Part shown: positions 63,036 to 64,000 of the stretch, in pieces | Layout of the letters: each line of letters starts with the position of its first letter | Numbering within the stretch: the first letter of the stretch is position 1 | Assembly (NCBI GenBank): GCA_013378335.1 | Contig: CP040556.1 | Span: 1,364,001 to 1,428,000 of the forward strand | DNA from: Streptococcus sanguinis | GTDB taxonomy: Bacteria > Bacillota > Bacilli > Lactobacillales > Streptococcaceae | Length of the DNA: 64,000 nucleotides | Direction: 5' to 3' | Notes under the pieces: generated by a model | Told to the model about the DNA's origin: nothing | Database searches by the model: none | Seen by the model: the letters and a program-made list of their open reading frames with translations, nothing else | Program-made: the position numbers and the translations under genes

Positions 63036-64000
63036 TTACTCACCTCCGATTGCTGTGATAGGGTCAATTTTCAGAACCCGATGAATGGACAAGAGGCCGC
63101 CAGCAAGTGACATAAAAACAATCAGGACAATCAATCCAGCATAGGCTCTCCAGTCACTGTAAAAAGGCATAGAAGCCGGCAAGACTAGCTGAGTTCCCAA
63201 GAGAGCCAAGACAGCTAAGCTGATTCCCAGAGTGGACAGGATGAAAATCTGCCAAAAAATAGAAGCAATAATCTTCCCACTGGCAATTCCTTGGGCGCGC
63301 ATAATACCGTAAAGATGGGTCTTTTGGATGGTAATGATGTACATGAAAATGCCCAATACCAAAAATGTAATCAGAACCATGGCCCCAATCATAAAGGAAA
63401 AAGTCAGTACCTGAGGCTGATAGCCAGGGATATTTTCTATAAAATCACTCATAGAGAGCTGACTCAGGCCAGCTTCTTCAATCTTCTGACTATCCTTGAC
63501 CACAAGTGCACTGATATTCTTAACCTGACTAGAGCCGTACTTTAATTCCCTGAAATCATCTAGAGCCATAAAAATTACAGGTTGCGTAAAGAAGCTATTA
63601 TCCTCTGTGAAGCCAACAACCTGATAGAGGCGCTCACTGCCATTGAGCTGGAGTTGGTCGCCTAGCTTCACACCTTTTTGCTGGAGACGCTTATCCGCAA
63701 TAACTTCATAAGCATTCTCAGCAGGACGTCCCTCAATAATGTCAGGCGCTAGAAAACTATCCCAAGAGAGACCAAAAACCTGAGCATTGAGTTTATCAGT
63801 TCCATCTTCATAATTGGCCACTGCTGACGTTTGTCCCAAAGCAGCGATTGAGTCCCCTTGAAGCAGGCGGCTGTATTCCTCTTCCTTGAGAGTCGAAGCT
63901 ATTAGATTCTTATTGGCGTACTCCGACAAAACAATCGACTCAGCCTGCCATTGGTCCAAAGCCAAGCGATTGAGCCTAGCCAAACCGACGGAAAGACTAG
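63036..64000 (-). CDS. FtsX-like ABC permease, partial (5' end beyond window)
   Basis: The frame is open to the window edge, about 320 residues seen. An extracellular MacB-like periplasmic-core-type domain comes first, followed by three membrane helices (FSFMIGAMVLITFLVLGIFM, IFILSTLGISLAVLALLGTQ, GLIVLIVFMSLAGGLLS) and the tail LKIDPITAIGGE, a typical FtsX-family end. The first membrane helix lies upstream of the window. Confidence 0.85.
   Translation of the reverse strand, partial: SLSVGLARLNRLALDQWQAESIVLSEYANKNLIASTLKEEEYSRLLQGDSIAALGQTSAVANYEDGTDKLNAQVFGLSWDSFLAPDIIEGRPAENAYEVIADKRLQQKGVKLGDQLQLNGSERLYQVVGFTEDNSFFTQPVIFMALDDFRELKYGSSQVKNISALVVKDSQKIEEAGLSQLSMSDFIENIPGYQPQVLTFSFMIGAMVLITFLVLGIFMYIITIQKTHLYGIMRAQGIASGKIIASIFWQIFILSTLGISLAVLALLGTQLVLPASMPFYSDWRAYAGLIVLIVFMSLAGGLLSIHRVLKIDPITAIGGE

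Noticed and set aside
1..64000. tRNA, rRNA or prophage genes
   Set aside because: No cloverleaf-like, rRNA-like or phage structural sequences recognised anywhere in the window.

Overview
The window comes from a low-GC Firmicute, very probably a viridans Streptococcus (sanguinis/gordonii/cristatus-like). The evidence is the ciaR-ciaH pair downstream of pepN, spxA2 beside a UPF0223 gene and an inositol monophosphatase, a pgdA-type deacetylase, truB-ribF, a pstS-C-A-B-B-phoU operon and a leuA-B-DUF1294-C-D operon. Identification is from gene content and protein motifs only. Most genes lie on the minus strand.

Layout. 1-3.9 kb: partial hydrolase, XRE regulator, a peptidase E/methyltransferase/GrpB operon and a secreted nuclease. 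4.0-11.6 kb: two apparently identical IS1182-type insertion sequences in the same orientation, each inserted in a terminator hairpin that was duplicated with it. Between them lie a DUF3307 gene, satD, a TfoX-like gene, a compatible-solute ABC transporter and a SnoaL-like remnant. 11.6-14.5 kb: type IV restriction system McrBC. 14.7-20.9 kb: a Sua5/YciO-like gene and the leucine operon with a leader peptide (three Leu codons in a row), an attenuator and a strong promoter. 21.0-27.2 kb: a type VII secretion effector locus with an N-terminal lipase toxin, two small helical partners and seven tandem immunity-type paralogues. Six of these paralogues are followed by a truncated copy of the toxin's 5' end. 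27.4-38.6 kb: DUF1275 protein, udk, oxidoreductase plus DEAD-box helicase, pgdA, gloA, ciaH-ciaR with a low-complexity membrane gene upstream, and pepN. 38.7-42.2 kb: a second effector locus of the same design (hydrolase-like toxin, two partners, two immunity paralogues, one stub). 42.3-47.3 kb: phosphate uptake operon. 47.4-52.4 kb: rRNA methyltransferase, inositol phosphatase, UPF0223, spxA2, ribF, truB. 52.4-57.2 kb: an AT-rich set of three genes (CbxX/SpoVK-type AAA ATPase, tail-anchored coiled-coil protein, HNH-membrane protein) behind a DUF2130 gene. 57.4-61.6 kb: TetR-controlled heterodimeric ABC exporter. 61.7-64 kb: an intergenic repeat, a GNAT acetyltransferase and a LolD/FtsX-type ABC system running off the window.

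The best candidates for new biology are the two lipase-type effector loci with their immunity-plus-toxin-stub arrays, and the AAA/coiled-coil/HNH membrane operon. No type VII core genes (essB, essC, esaA) are visible, so the effectors would depend on an apparatus encoded elsewhere.

A caution: about thirteen genes are split by single-base indels, nearly all in short homopolymers, and several are normally conserved (ciaH, pgdA, opu, DUF3307). This looks more like residual sequencing error than mass gene decay. The split genes are therefore given as single loci and labelled frameshifted.
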